From: Clostridia bacterium
GTDB taxonomy: Bacteria; Bacillota; Clostridia; Oscillospirales; Acutalibacteraceae
Assembly: GCA_017623235.1 (NCBI GenBank)
Contig: JAGAPN010000050.1
Span: 26,383-90,382, forward strand
Reading direction: 5' to 3'
DNA: 64,000 bases
Under the pieces are notes generated by a model that was given only the letters and a program-made list of their open reading frames with translations, ran no database searches and had not been told where the DNA came from. How positions within the stretch are numbered: position 1 is the first letter of the stretch; the number at the start of each line of letters is the position of its first letter. Positions 10,151-18,363 of the stretch are shown here, one piece after another. A program made the position numbers and the translations under genes.

Positions 10151-11479
10151 TTATTTAAGCTTTGCATTAAGCTTAGCAATATCGGCATTGATTTCGCCCT
10201 GATATTTATCAATTTCGGGAATAACCTGTGTAGGATCGGAATGAGCAGGCTTCTGGATATAGTCGCCAACTGCCGATTCTCTACCTGTAACGCCTGTTAC
10301 GCCCGAGCCATAGCAGAAATAGAAATTCTTATTTGCGGTAGCTGTGGAGGTCAGCTTAAAGAAGAAGCTTTCAGCCTCCTTCGAAATAAATGCAGAGGAG
10401 GTATCGTAGTTGTTAACGTCGAGATAGTAGCGGAGGAAGATACCTGCGGCAACGGGATTCTTTGCTCCCTCGCAAAGGCCCCAACCACGAACGAATGAGG
10501 TTGCAGAAACATCGTTACCGTTCCAAGAGGGCAAATATGTAAATCCGATGTCGCTGGCCTTCATGCTTCTGAGATAGCCTGTCTTCTTAAGGCCGAAGGA
10601 GTGAAGGGTGGCAATACCTACCTTGCCCGAGGGGAACTGATTAAGGGCGGTGTAAATAGAGGTTGTGCTGAGCCAGCCTTCCTTAATACCTGTGGAAGCC
10701 CAACGCATAATGTCCTGGGTAACCGTATCCTTTGTTCCGTTTGTGAACTGACCGTCCTTCATACTGATAACGCTGGCGCCTGCAGAGTGGATAAGGCCTT
10801 CCAGGTGCACAGCACCGCCGATATACTCGGTACCGAGAGATGCAACCTGCTTCATGCACTTGGTCATGGTGTCAAAATTCCACTTGCCTGCCTCGTAATA
10901 CTCCTCAGGAGTTGTCCAACCGTTGTCACGGAAAATCTTCTTATTGTAGAAGACCATATCCTCATCCTTCCAGATGTTGCCGACGGTATCTACAAGATAG
11001 GTTTTGCCGCCTACGGTGGCTAAATTAATGAGTGACTGGTCCCATATAGACTCTTCAAGATTGAGCTTTGCGGCATCTATTGGCTGAAGAGCATCAATAC
11101 AATAAGGGAAGGTGTAGGTGGAGAAATACACGTCCGGTGCGTTACCGATTGCGATTTTGGCAAGTACCTTATTTGTATATTCCGACTCGGTCATAAGGTC
11201 AACGTTTACCTTGATACCGTATTTCTTTTCAAATTCTGCAACCACGGGGCCATCCTCATACTGAGCGGGATTACGCCAGGTTGCATAGGTGATTTCTGTT
11301 CCTTCATAATCCTTGGTAGTTACGTTATCGTTAACAACTGCCTCGGCCTTTGAAGGGGGCTTTTTATTGTTTCCTGAGCCGCTTGATGCATCCTCGGTGG
11401 AGCCGCCACAGCCTACAACAGAAACAGTCATAACTAAAGCTAAAAGTAGTGTTCCGATTCTAATTAATGCCTTTTTCAT
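10151..11479 (-). CDS. Sugar ABC transporter substrate-binding lipoprotein
   Basis: About 442 residues with a lipoprotein signal (MKKALIRIG..., lipobox VVGC) and a Ser/Gly linker, then the type 1 extracellular solute-binding fold (ITYATWRNP, VVAEFEKKYGIKVNVDLMT, NAPDVYFS). I place the start at 11479 because GAGGAG lies seven bases upstream; the alternative ATG at 11494 overlaps that ribosome binding site. It is expected to bind an oligosaccharide outside the membrane and hand it to a CUT1 permease pair. No permease is adjacent; the closest pairs are in the long operon at 26748-28636 and 32917-34756. It follows the GH16 gene by 20 bases, so it may collect the GH16 products, which is inference from context. 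Confidence 0.88.
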   Translation of the reverse strand: MKKALIRIGTLLLALVMTVSVVGCGGSTEDASSGSGNNKKPPSKAEAVVNDNVTTKDYEGTEITYATWRNPAQYEDGPVVAEFEKKYGIKVNVDLMTESEYTNKVLAKIAIGNAPDVYFSTYTFPYCIDALQPIDAAKLNLEESIWDQSLINLATVGGKTYLVDTVGNIWKDEDMVFYNKKIFRDNGWTTPEEYYEAGKWNFDTMTKCMKQVASLGTEYIGGAVHLEGLIHSAGASVISMKDGQFTNGTKDTVTQDIMRWASTGIKEGWLSTTSIYTALNQFPSGKVGIATLHSFGLKKTGYLRSMKASDIGFTYLPSWNGNDVSATSFVRGWGLCEGAKNPVAAGIFLRYYLDVNNYDTSSAFISKEAESFFFKLTSTATANKNFYFCYGSGVTGVTGRESAVGDYIQKPAHSDPTQVIPEIDKYQGEINADIAKLNAKLK

Positions 11480-11499
11480 ATCAATTCTCCTCATTTTAA

Positions 11500-12882
11500 T
11501 TATTCAGCAAGCCAAAGTCCGCCGGTACCGGGCTTTTGGTAAAGTCTTACATAGTCAATATAGAACTCGGCGGGAAGACTTGAAAAATCAGATGGAATGT
11601 TTTTGGGCTGAAGGTGGTTGTTAAGACGGATAAATGCAGGATTGAGGAAATCCGTCATATCGTTAAAGCCGTCAAGCTGAACGCTCTTCTTCCAGTTGTA
11701 ACGGTAGAACTCTTCGCCGTTAATATAAACTACCATTTCGGTAGGAGTCCAATCAAAGCCTATCGTTTGATAAACGTAGGAATTGTTCGGGTCTAATCTT
11801 AAATCGCTTTTTACGGGAGTTTCGACCGCACCGAGAGAGGAATGCCTGGTGTCCTGCTCGACCTTATCCACCCCTTCAATCTTGGCATCGTCATAGAACC
11901 ATTTGTGAAGGTTGGGCTGGAGTGAGGTGTACTCAACTATATCAAACTCGGCAGAGAAGTTGGTGGGCTTAATATCTCCCCTTGGATAGATTGAGCTGAC
12001 TACTGCATCGGTGCTGCAGGCACCCGAAAGCCAAAGTGACGGCCATGCGCCGGAGCCGAAAGGAATTCGGGCTCTCATCTCAAGATATCCGTATTGGAAA
12101 TTCATATGCTTTTTGCCCTCTACGGTGTAGGGTGCGATTGCCTGGACCTGATTGTTATCGGGGTCAAACCAACGCAGGGCGGTCAGCTTTAAAAGTCCGT
12201 CCTCTACCCTCATAGCCTCAGGCTCACGGGAAAGCTTGAAGGAGCTTTCGGCGCTGATGCTCGTTGTAAGCTCCCATTTTGCACCGTCAAGCATATTACC
12301 GTCAAACTCGTCGCCCCATACGTATTTATATGTACCGTCAGCTCTTTCAACCTCGGCTGCAAAATCGTATTCACCGGTAAGGGTATTTATCTTTCCCTTT
12401 TCAAAGGGCTGTGCCGTAAACCAGGAAACAGCCTTTACAACTCCGTTAAAGTTACCGCTTTCGAAAAACAGCTTGGTGCCCGACAGTGAAACGGCATATT
12501 TATTTTCGGCAAGAGATGTTTTTTGTCGGTTTGTATCTCCGAGCAAAATCTCCTTGTCCTTTGCCGCAGAAGAATCCGGGCTTATGCCGAGCGATATTTC
12601 CTGCTTGGAAAAATAATCGACAAGCTTCTTTGCGGCCTGGCGAAGCTGTTCGTTTTTATCGGGATAAATAACCGTATATCCCTCCAGGCTTTCAAAGGCC
12701 TCGGCCTTAACGGTATATTCCGCCTTGACCTCATCTGTAGCCTCACTCGAAGCCAATTCACGCTCCGAAACATAGTCCCCGTTGCCATCCGTGTCAGTAG
12801 TAGGTTGTTTGTTACAGCCTCCTACCATCAAGCAAAGAGCGAGCGCCAACAGTATGCTGATAAATTTTTTCGCAATACTCAT
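11500..12882 (-). CDS. GH16 family glycoside hydrolase lipoprotein
   Basis: About 460 residues. The ATG at 12882 is preceded by AAGGAAAG and gives a lipoprotein signal peptide ending in LMVGGC; a longer reading frame to 13017 lacks a ribosome binding site and spoils the signal. Residues about 45-170 resemble the small mixed alpha/beta domain often found beside glycosidases (KEILLGDTNR). The rest is the GH16 beta-jelly-roll with the catalytic signature AEFDIVEY (ExDxxE: nucleophile, assisting Asp, acid/base). GH16 enzymes cut beta-1,3 or mixed-linked glucans, or galactans such as agar and carrageenan; the subfamily cannot be settled here. The gene starts a new transcription unit after the terminator at 13128-13161 and is followed by a sugar-binding lipoprotein, suggesting surface depolymerisation coupled to uptake. 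Confidence 0.9.
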   Translation of the reverse strand: MSIAKKFISILLALALCLMVGGCNKQPTTDTDGNGDYVSERELASSEATDEVKAEYTVKAEAFESLEGYTVIYPDKNEQLRQAAKKLVDYFSKQEISLGISPDSSAAKDKEILLGDTNRQKTSLAENKYAVSLSGTKLFFESGNFNGVVKAVSWFTAQPFEKGKINTLTGEYDFAAEVERADGTYKYVWGDEFDGNMLDGAKWELTTSISAESSFKLSREPEAMRVEDGLLKLTALRWFDPDNNQVQAIAPYTVEGKKHMNFQYGYLEMRARIPFGSGAWPSLWLSGACSTDAVVSSIYPRGDIKPTNFSAEFDIVEYTSLQPNLHKWFYDDAKIEGVDKVEQDTRHSSLGAVETPVKSDLRLDPNNSYVYQTIGFDWTPTEMVVYINGEEFYRYNWKKSVQLDGFNDMTDFLNPAFIRLNNHLQPKNIPSDFSSLPAEFYIDYVRLYQKPGTGGLWLAE

Positions 12883-12976
12883 ACCATCTTTCCTTTCATC
12901 TTTTGTTTTTCGCAGAACGGAGTAAAATTGTATAACAGTTACAATGCACAAAAATCTTTGGCACTTCTTCATAATA

Positions 12977-13005
12977 ATTATATACTTTCGCCACCTTGAA
13001 TTGAA
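12977..13005 (-). promoter_or_regulatory. Predicted promoter of the GH16 gene
   Basis: On the minus strand a perfect TATAAT (12977-12982) lies 17 bases from a weak TTCAAT -35 (13000-13005), about 95 bases before the GH16 start. The weak -35 box overlaps an inverted repeat, consistent with a regulated promoter. Confidence 0.4.
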
Positions 13006-13022
13006 TATAGAATGCAATTCAA
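12996..13022. promoter_or_regulatory. Inverted repeat, candidate operator
   Basis: A perfect 8-base inverted repeat, TTGAATTG at 12996-13003 and CAATTCAA at 13015-13022, has an 11-base spacer and overlaps the -35 of the predicted GH16 promoter. It may be a regulator site. The rest of the gene-free stretch 12883-13191 is AT-rich, with the promoter and the terminator as its only recognised content. Confidence 0.35.
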
Positions 13023-13127
13023 AAAGTCAGAAAAACAATTTGTATATTCTGCCAAAAAGTTCCTGTTTTTCATCTTTAAATCCATGTTTTTTTATTTCAA
13101 CTCATATAAACAATTTAATATATAAAA

Positions 13128-13161
13128 AAGATGGCAGACACTTCTCAGTGTCTGCCATCTT
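13128..13161 (-). terminator. Strong terminator of the 16-gene operon
   Basis: Perfect 14-bp stem (AAGATGGCAGACAC with its complement) and a six-base loop, followed on the minus strand by a T-run. It lies just past the sugar isomerase gene and separates the long operon from the GH16 unit. Confidence 0.85.
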
Positions 13162-13191
13162 TATATTTTCAACAGTTCTTATTGGATATTA

Positions 13192-14034
13192 TCAGATAAG
13201 CGCCTTTACCATTTTTTGAGCCAGCTTAATATCCTCGGCAGGACTAACTCCTGTTTCACGCTCAATGGTGAGATAACCGTCGAAGCCACAGCTGCGCAGG
13301 GCTGCTATATAAGCCTTAAAGTCCACGTCGCCCTCGCCCAGAGGTGTTTCAATAAAATAATCGGCAACGTTAAGAGCCTCTATTCCGCCTGTAGCAAAAT
13401 GGTCGTAAATAATTTCGGGGTCGGTCTTCTTAAGCATTTTACCGTCCTTGGCGTGGGTGTGTACTATGTACTTGCCCAGCAGTTCTACAGCCTCTACGGG
13501 GTCCTGGTCGGTAACCATTACGAAATTGGCGGGGTCAAGGTTTACGCCAACGCCGCAGGGAATGTCCTCCAGGAATGCCTTCAAGGTTTTTGCGGTTTCG
13601 GGACCTGTTTCAATTGCCAGGGTTATACCCTTATCGTGGGCATAACGGCCACACTCGGCCAGAGCGTCCAGCATAACCTTATAACGAGGATGGCCTTTAT
13701 CGGCAGGAATAACACCGATATGGGTAGTAATAACCGAAACACCGAATTCCTCTGCCAGGTCGATTATTTCCTTGGTCATTTCAATGCGTCTGGGGTTATC
13801 CTCACCGTTCTGGAAGCCGTGGCCCCCCATATCGCCGCACAAAGCGCTGATTTCGAGATTGTTTTCCTTCAAGAGAGCCTTAATCTCGGCCTTTCTTTGA
13901 GGAGTGAGGGACCCGGGACTGAACTCCCCCGTGGTGGCGTATATCTGCACGCCGTCAAAGCCCAGTCTTCCTGCCAGCTTAATGCTGTCGTCAAGGGGAA
14001 GCTTAAAGCAGTCGGTAATAACACCTATTTTCAT
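13192..14034 (-). CDS. Sugar phosphate isomerase/epimerase (xylose isomerase-like TIM barrel)
   Basis: About 280 residues of the AP_endonuc_2 / xylose-isomerase-like TIM-barrel family. Recognisable blocks are KIGVITD at the N-terminus, LGFDGVQIYA, LCGDMGGHGF, VITTHIGV, LAIETGPE, GVNLDPANF, HTHAKDG and a C-terminal GYLTIERE, which supply the metal-binding Glu, Asp and His set expected of the fold. It has no signal peptide and is cytoplasmic. The start at 14034 has AAGGTGA at good spacing; the ATG at 14058 lacks one and would overlap the upstream gene. It is the last gene of the long operon and probably isomerises an imported sugar or sugar acid, substrate unknown. Confidence 0.87.
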   Translation of the reverse strand: MKIGVITDCFKLPLDDSIKLAGRLGFDGVQIYATTGEFSPGSLTPQRKAEIKALLKENNLEISALCGDMGGHGFQNGEDNPRRIEMTKEIIDLAEEFGVSVITTHIGVIPADKGHPRYKVMLDALAECGRYAHDKGITLAIETGPETAKTLKAFLEDIPCGVGVNLDPANFVMVTDQDPVEAVELLGKYIVHTHAKDGKMLKKTDPEIIYDHFATGGIEALNVADYFIETPLGEGDVDFKAYIAALRSCGFDGYLTIERETGVSPAEDIKLAQKMVKALI

Positions 14035-14054
14035 ATAATCACCTTTTTCGATAA

Positions 14055-17000
14055 TCACTCTACTGTTGCGAAGAGAGATTTATTATAAGCCTTATCCGAG
14101 CCTTCGGCGCAGTTGGCTATTTTCACGTTGTCGAGCCACATATTGCTGTTGTAGCCCTCAATAAGTATCTGGCCCGAGGAAACTGCGGCGTCGGCCTTGG
14201 CGGAAATAACCTTTTCCACCTTGCCTGTACGCTTGGCGCCGAACCAAACCTCAATATTATTATCCTTGCTGGTTATCTTGACGGTGTAACCCTTACCGCG
14301 GGCAATCTCCTCATCGTAGGTGCCCAGCAGTGTTACCTTACCGTTTATTACCTGGATAAGTCTTAAGGCAGAGTTGCCGCTGTCTTCACCAAAATAGCCG
14401 CCCTGCAGTTTCTTTGCGGCGTTGCCGAAGAAGAGCAGATAAACCGAGTTGTTGGTGGTGCCGTCGGCCGAATGGATAACAAACTTATCTACCGCCCAGG
14501 ACTCAAACTCACGAACGTCGAACTGCCAGGAGAGGTCAGAAAGCTGGTAATCGCCTATAAGATTAGAGGAGGTTATCTGCTTTCTTTCGGGCTTCATAGG
14601 AGTCTGATACTGCAGGGTATTCTGCCAATATTTAAGGGAGCTGCCTGCGGTAAAGGGGAATTCGGTCTTGCCGTACATATCGTTAAAGTCCCAATTTACC
14701 AGCAGAGCGTTCTCGGGCAGAACGGGGAGGTTGGTGGTAAGCTGTTTGCCCTCTGCGTAGTTATAAAGCTTCATATCGTCCACAAAGAATACGGTATGGA
14801 AGCCCTCCATCATAAAGCCGCCCTTGGAAAGCACAACCTCTTCGGCATCGGCAGTAAGAATGGGGGTAGCAGGTGTGGTTGAGCCAACCTTCCACCAATA
14901 AACGCTGATATCGTTATCCTTGGAAATTACCCTTATATTATATGAGTTCAGCCTTCTGATGTCAACCTTGGCAGAAGCCAAAATAAGGGCCTTATTATTA
15001 AGCACTCTGACTAATCTTATGTTGTCGCCGTCTGCGGCATTACCCGAGCCGATAATCTCAAGATAAACCGAATCGCTGTTTGTATCGCCCTGACAATGGA
15101 ACTTAAAGCGGTCGGTATTCCAGGTGACCTCGCTGGGTGTATAGGTTACCTGCCAGGAGAAATCCTTTGCTATGGCGCCCTCTGCCAGCAGGGGGCTGTA
15201 AAGCATCTTGTGGCCGTCGGTATCAAAGCGGAACCGACCTTCCTCAACAGCTGTGATTCCTGTATCGGTGGCGGCAAAAAGCAGGTCCTCAGCCTTATCG
15301 AACTTATTATCTATAAGTGTCTTTTGGGTGGTATCAAAGTCCTCGGCTACGTCGGGATTACTGAATACGAAGAAATCGTCCATAGTGAAGGTAGCGTCGG
15401 AGAGGTGGAAGTGGATATCACCGGAGGTTTCGGTGGTGCCCATAACCTTTAAGGTGGGGTAACTGGGCAGAGTGGTGCCGTACTTCCAGATATAGGCCTT
15501 TATAAGGTTGTCGGTAGCAGTGAGAACCACGTTTATCTTATCCCCTGCTACTAAATCGGTAGTGGTGCTGACCTGCTGACCCTCCTTTGCAGAGAGGCCG
15601 AAAGCCAGCTTGCCGCCGCTTACCCACATATTAAGGCGGTTGGAATTGTTAAGATTTGCCCAGCCTGTGGTAGAATGATAAGCAAAATCGGCATAGGTAG
15701 CAGTACCCGTAAGGTCGGAAAGGGTAAACTGGAAGCCCAGGGTGAAATCATTAAGGGTCCGACCGGTAAGTCCTGTTGAGGAGCCTATTTTACCCGAGGC
15801 AACCCACTTGTTTCTGTATATTTTAGAGGTGCCCGTATAAGCGGTATGCAGATTTACGGGGGCTGTCTTATTGGCGGCGAAATTACTGCTGTAAACCAAG
15901 TCGGTATCGGCAAAGGTGAAGCCTGTAACAGCCTGGATATCCTCCTTGGTGAGGTTTTCGTTATCGGTGATATTTACTACGTTTTCATAAACGAAGAAGT
16001 TATCTACCGTTACGGTAGAGGCCTCGGTATGGAAGTGCAGGTCACCGGAGGTCGCCTCGGTAGAGGTGATACAGAGGGTGGGGGCTGTGGGCTGAGCCTC
16101 GCCGCATTTCCAGATATAGGCCGCAATTTCCTTATCAATATAGGTGAGGACAACGTTAACGGTATCCCCTGCTGTGTAGGTTGATACCAGGTTTTGCTTG
16201 GCGCCGCCCTTGCCCGTAAGGGCGAAGGCCAGCTTATCACCGCTGCCGTAGATGTTGAAGCGGTTTTCGTTGTTAAGATTTGCCCAGCCTGTGGTAGAAT
16301 GATAAGCAAAATCGGCATACCACCAGCTTGCGGTAGTATCGGTAACCTTTACCTGGAAGCCTGCGGCAAAGTTGCCCAGGGCCTTTCCTGTAAGGCCCGA
16401 AAGGCTGCCTACCGAGCCCTTCATCTGCCACTGACCTGCCACGATAGAGCTGGTGCCGGGATAGGCGGTGTGAAGGCTTACGGGAGAGGCCGCAGCGGAG
16501 TTAAAGTTATTCTTATAGGTGGGGGTGGCGGCTACCAGGTCCTGACCTGTTACTGCCTCCATAGTGGCGGGGCTCATTTCAGGAGCGCCGGATACCGAAA
16601 GGTCGTAAATTCTTATGTCGTCTATATAGGTCTTTTCGTTATAGGTTTCAAAGAAGATATTACCCTTTACGGTTTTTGCAGGAGTATTCAGGGTAAGGGT
16701 GGGGGCTGTGGGGCGGGCGGTGCCCTTTTCCCACATATAGACCTCGTCCTTGGTGGCGGTAGAAACCAAAACCACGTTATAGGTCTTAAAGCCGCTGCCC
16801 GTCTGGGACTGCATATTGGTGGTAACCTCGGTGCGCTGGGTGCCGTCCTTGCTTTCAAGCGTAAGCGTGAACTTATAGCCTGCGCCGTTCGAGAGGGTTA
16901 GGCGGTAGTTAAAGTCATTCTTTGCGGTACCTGCAGAACGGTAGTAAAGGCCGCTGGAGCACCAGGAATTCTGTGAAGAGAATTCAAAGGTGATAATCTG

Positions 17001-17318
17001 GTCACCCAGGGCAATATCCGACCAGCCGTTGGTATAAAAGGCGTCAAGATACTGGGCTCCTGCTCTGAACTGGGTAACCCATTTGCCGTCAATTACCGTG
17101 TTGGTGGCAATATTCGAGGTGTAGGGTGCCCCCAGGGTATAGGGTGTTACCCCGTTTGTGTCAAAGCTTTGAGCCTTAACGAGATTTTCCTCGGTGGCGC
17201 CAAGGGTGGCGGCCAGGGCATCAGCCGTGTTGGAGGCTTCGGCCACGGCAGGAACTGCGATGCAGATGCTGGTGGCTACAAGCACTACGGATAATACGAC
17301 CGATAACATTCTTTTCAT
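14055..17318 (-). CDS. Secreted protein of five jelly-roll (LamG-like) repeats, 1087 aa
   Basis: A signal peptide (MKRMLSVVL..., AVAEA) is followed by five repeats of about 200 residues starting near 33, 253, 459, 669 and 869. Repeats 1-3 share FxYHSTTGW-like, DxVNVVLT..D and YIWKxG..xPTxPTL motifs and end in a VDNFxVY or MDDFFVF strand, typical of concanavalin-type jelly rolls; repeats 4 and 5 are diverged copies. No catalytic residues, membrane helix or sortase signal were seen, so the protein is predicted to be released or held non-covalently. The N-terminal block TADALAATLGAT is shared with the dockerin protein encoded at 18364-22125. Glycan binding is inferred. The stop lies 20 bases before the isomerase start. 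Confidence 0.8.
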   Translation of the reverse strand: MKRMLSVVLSVVLVATSICIAVPAVAEASNTADALAATLGATEENLVKAQSFDTNGVTPYTLGAPYTSNIATNTVIDGKWVTQFRAGAQYLDAFYTNGWSDIALGDQIITFEFSSQNSWCSSGLYYRSAGTAKNDFNYRLTLSNGAGYKFTLTLESKDGTQRTEVTTNMQSQTGSGFKTYNVVLVSTATKDEVYMWEKGTARPTAPTLTLNTPAKTVKGNIFFETYNEKTYIDDIRIYDLSVSGAPEMSPATMEAVTGQDLVAATPTYKNNFNSAAASPVSLHTAYPGTSSIVAGQWQMKGSVGSLSGLTGKALGNFAAGFQVKVTDTTASWWYADFAYHSTTGWANLNNENRFNIYGSGDKLAFALTGKGGAKQNLVSTYTAGDTVNVVLTYIDKEIAAYIWKCGEAQPTAPTLCITSTEATSGDLHFHTEASTVTVDNFFVYENVVNITDNENLTKEDIQAVTGFTFADTDLVYSSNFAANKTAPVNLHTAYTGTSKIYRNKWVASGKIGSSTGLTGRTLNDFTLGFQFTLSDLTGTATYADFAYHSTTGWANLNNSNRLNMWVSGGKLAFGLSAKEGQQVSTTTDLVAGDKINVVLTATDNLIKAYIWKYGTTLPSYPTLKVMGTTETSGDIHFHLSDATFTMDDFFVFSNPDVAEDFDTTQKTLIDNKFDKAEDLLFAATDTGITAVEEGRFRFDTDGHKMLYSPLLAEGAIAKDFSWQVTYTPSEVTWNTDRFKFHCQGDTNSDSVYLEIIGSGNAADGDNIRLVRVLNNKALILASAKVDIRRLNSYNIRVISKDNDISVYWWKVGSTTPATPILTADAEEVVLSKGGFMMEGFHTVFFVDDMKLYNYAEGKQLTTNLPVLPENALLVNWDFNDMYGKTEFPFTAGSSLKYWQNTLQYQTPMKPERKQITSSNLIGDYQLSDLSWQFDVREFESWAVDKFVIHSADGTTNNSVYLLFFGNAAKKLQGGYFGEDSGNSALRLIQVINGKVTLLGTYDEEIARGKGYTVKITSKDNNIEVWFGAKRTGKVEKVISAKADAAVSSGQILIEGYNSNMWLDNVKIANCAEGSDKAYNKSLFATVE

Positions 17319-17319
17319 A

Positions 17320-18300
17320 CTACACTACCTCTTTTCTGAAAATTTCGGTGTTTGTGGGAAAGGTTTCAAGCAGGTCTGCCTCAACACAATCGGCAACCTC
17401 TAATTTATCTACGTAGGTATAATACCTATCACTAACCTCTTCTGGGCGGCCTACGAGCAGGCTGTTCCGGGAGGCCCCCGTTATGCCCTGCAGACGCAGG
17501 GTGCCGAGATGAAAATATTTACATCCCCAAATGGTATGTTTGGATGTGGTCCCGATTTTTACCACGGTTTTATCCACAAGGGAAGAATCCCTTATGGTAA
17601 GCTTTTCAATACGACCGTCGGAGTCCCGCCAATATACCAGGCAATCCCCCGAGGTATCAACCCCCCGAAGGGTAATATTATCGGCAATAAGGCCCTTTGC
17701 AGACTCGATATTAAGGGGAATTCTCGCCCGTGTATCGTAAATCAGCAAATCCTTTATCGTGGTTTCACTTTCCTCATCGCCGCTTTCCTTTAGTCCGAAA
17801 TAAAAAGCCGAATCACATCTGAAGCGTCCCGATGACAGATTTATACCCGAATAAATATTGCCTGTTCTGTAGGGTGCGGAAATATCAAAGCCACGGAAGG
17901 AAAAATTGGTAACGGTAACCCTGTCGTACATAACCGAAAAGGCAATAGAGGCCCAGTCAATTGCAAAAATGCCCGTGCCCACGTTATCAATTTTCACGTC
18001 CCTTATATAGGCCCCCTTTTGCAGGGGCAGATGGCTGCCGGTGTAGATAGCAACCCTTTCACCGAATTTTTCCTCCCCGGAAATCAGCCCATCCTTATAG
18101 CAGATGGTCAGTCCCTCAAGCTTTGAGGTCCAGCCCATATTAAATATAGGCTTTTGGGGGTCGTCAAAGTCGGCTACAAGGACGGTTTTGTCAATTCCTG
18201 CGCCTTTTATAAGGGCGCCACCCAGCACAATAGTGTCGGAAACACGGTATACCCCCTCGGGAAGGAGGGTAATATCACCGTTTAAAACAAAATCTGTCAT
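17320..18300 (-). CDS. Truncated pectate-lyase-3-like beta-helix protein
   Basis: About 326 residues from the ATG at 18300 (GGTGG about 11 bases upstream); TTG at 18318 and GTG at 18315 are alternative starts. It is clearly related along its length to the protein encoded at 25333-26658: shared KGAG.DKTV.VADFDDP, CYK.GL..G.E..GERV, LQKG.Y.R.V and SDRYY/NDRFY blocks. Unlike that protein it lacks a signal peptide and the N-terminal rungs, and it stops just before the C-terminal RPT...DTTLG tail. It therefore looks like a core-only copy, possibly the product of a duplication that lost both ends. Without a signal peptide, secretion is unexplained and the gene may be decaying. It starts in the same frame as the preceding dockerin gene, 63 bases after that gene's stop codon. 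Confidence 0.7.
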   Translation of the reverse strand: MTDFVLNGDITLLPEGVYRVSDTIVLGGALIKGAGIDKTVLVADFDDPQKPIFNMGWTSKLEGLTICYKDGLISGEEKFGERVAIYTGSHLPLQKGAYIRDVKIDNVGTGIFAIDWASIAFSVMYDRVTVTNFSFRGFDISAPYRTGNIYSGINLSSGRFRCDSAFYFGLKESGDEESETTIKDLLIYDTRARIPLNIESAKGLIADNITLRGVDTSGDCLVYWRDSDGRIEKLTIRDSSLVDKTVVKIGTTSKHTIWGCKYFHLGTLRLQGITGASRNSLLVGRPEEVSDRYYTYVDKLEVADCVEADLLETFPTNTEIFRKEVV

Positions 18301-18330
18301 AAATGTATTTACCACCAAATTTAGGTTGCA

Positions 18331-18354
18331 GGTGGGAGGCCGAGGCCCCCCACC
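18331..18354. other. GC-rich intergenic hairpin
   Basis: GGTGGG-A-GGCC pairs with GGCC-C-CCCACC across a tiny loop between the dockerin gene and the truncated beta-helix gene. There is no T-run on the minus strand, so it is more likely an mRNA-stability or translation element, or a scar of the rearrangement that truncated the downstream gene. Confidence 0.4.
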
Positions 18355-18363
18355 TATTAAATT

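Noticed and set aside
10112-13127. Reading the GH16 gene as starting at 13017 and the binding protein at 11494.
   Set aside because: Both longer starts lack a usable ribosome binding site, and the shorter starts give clean lipoprotein signals.
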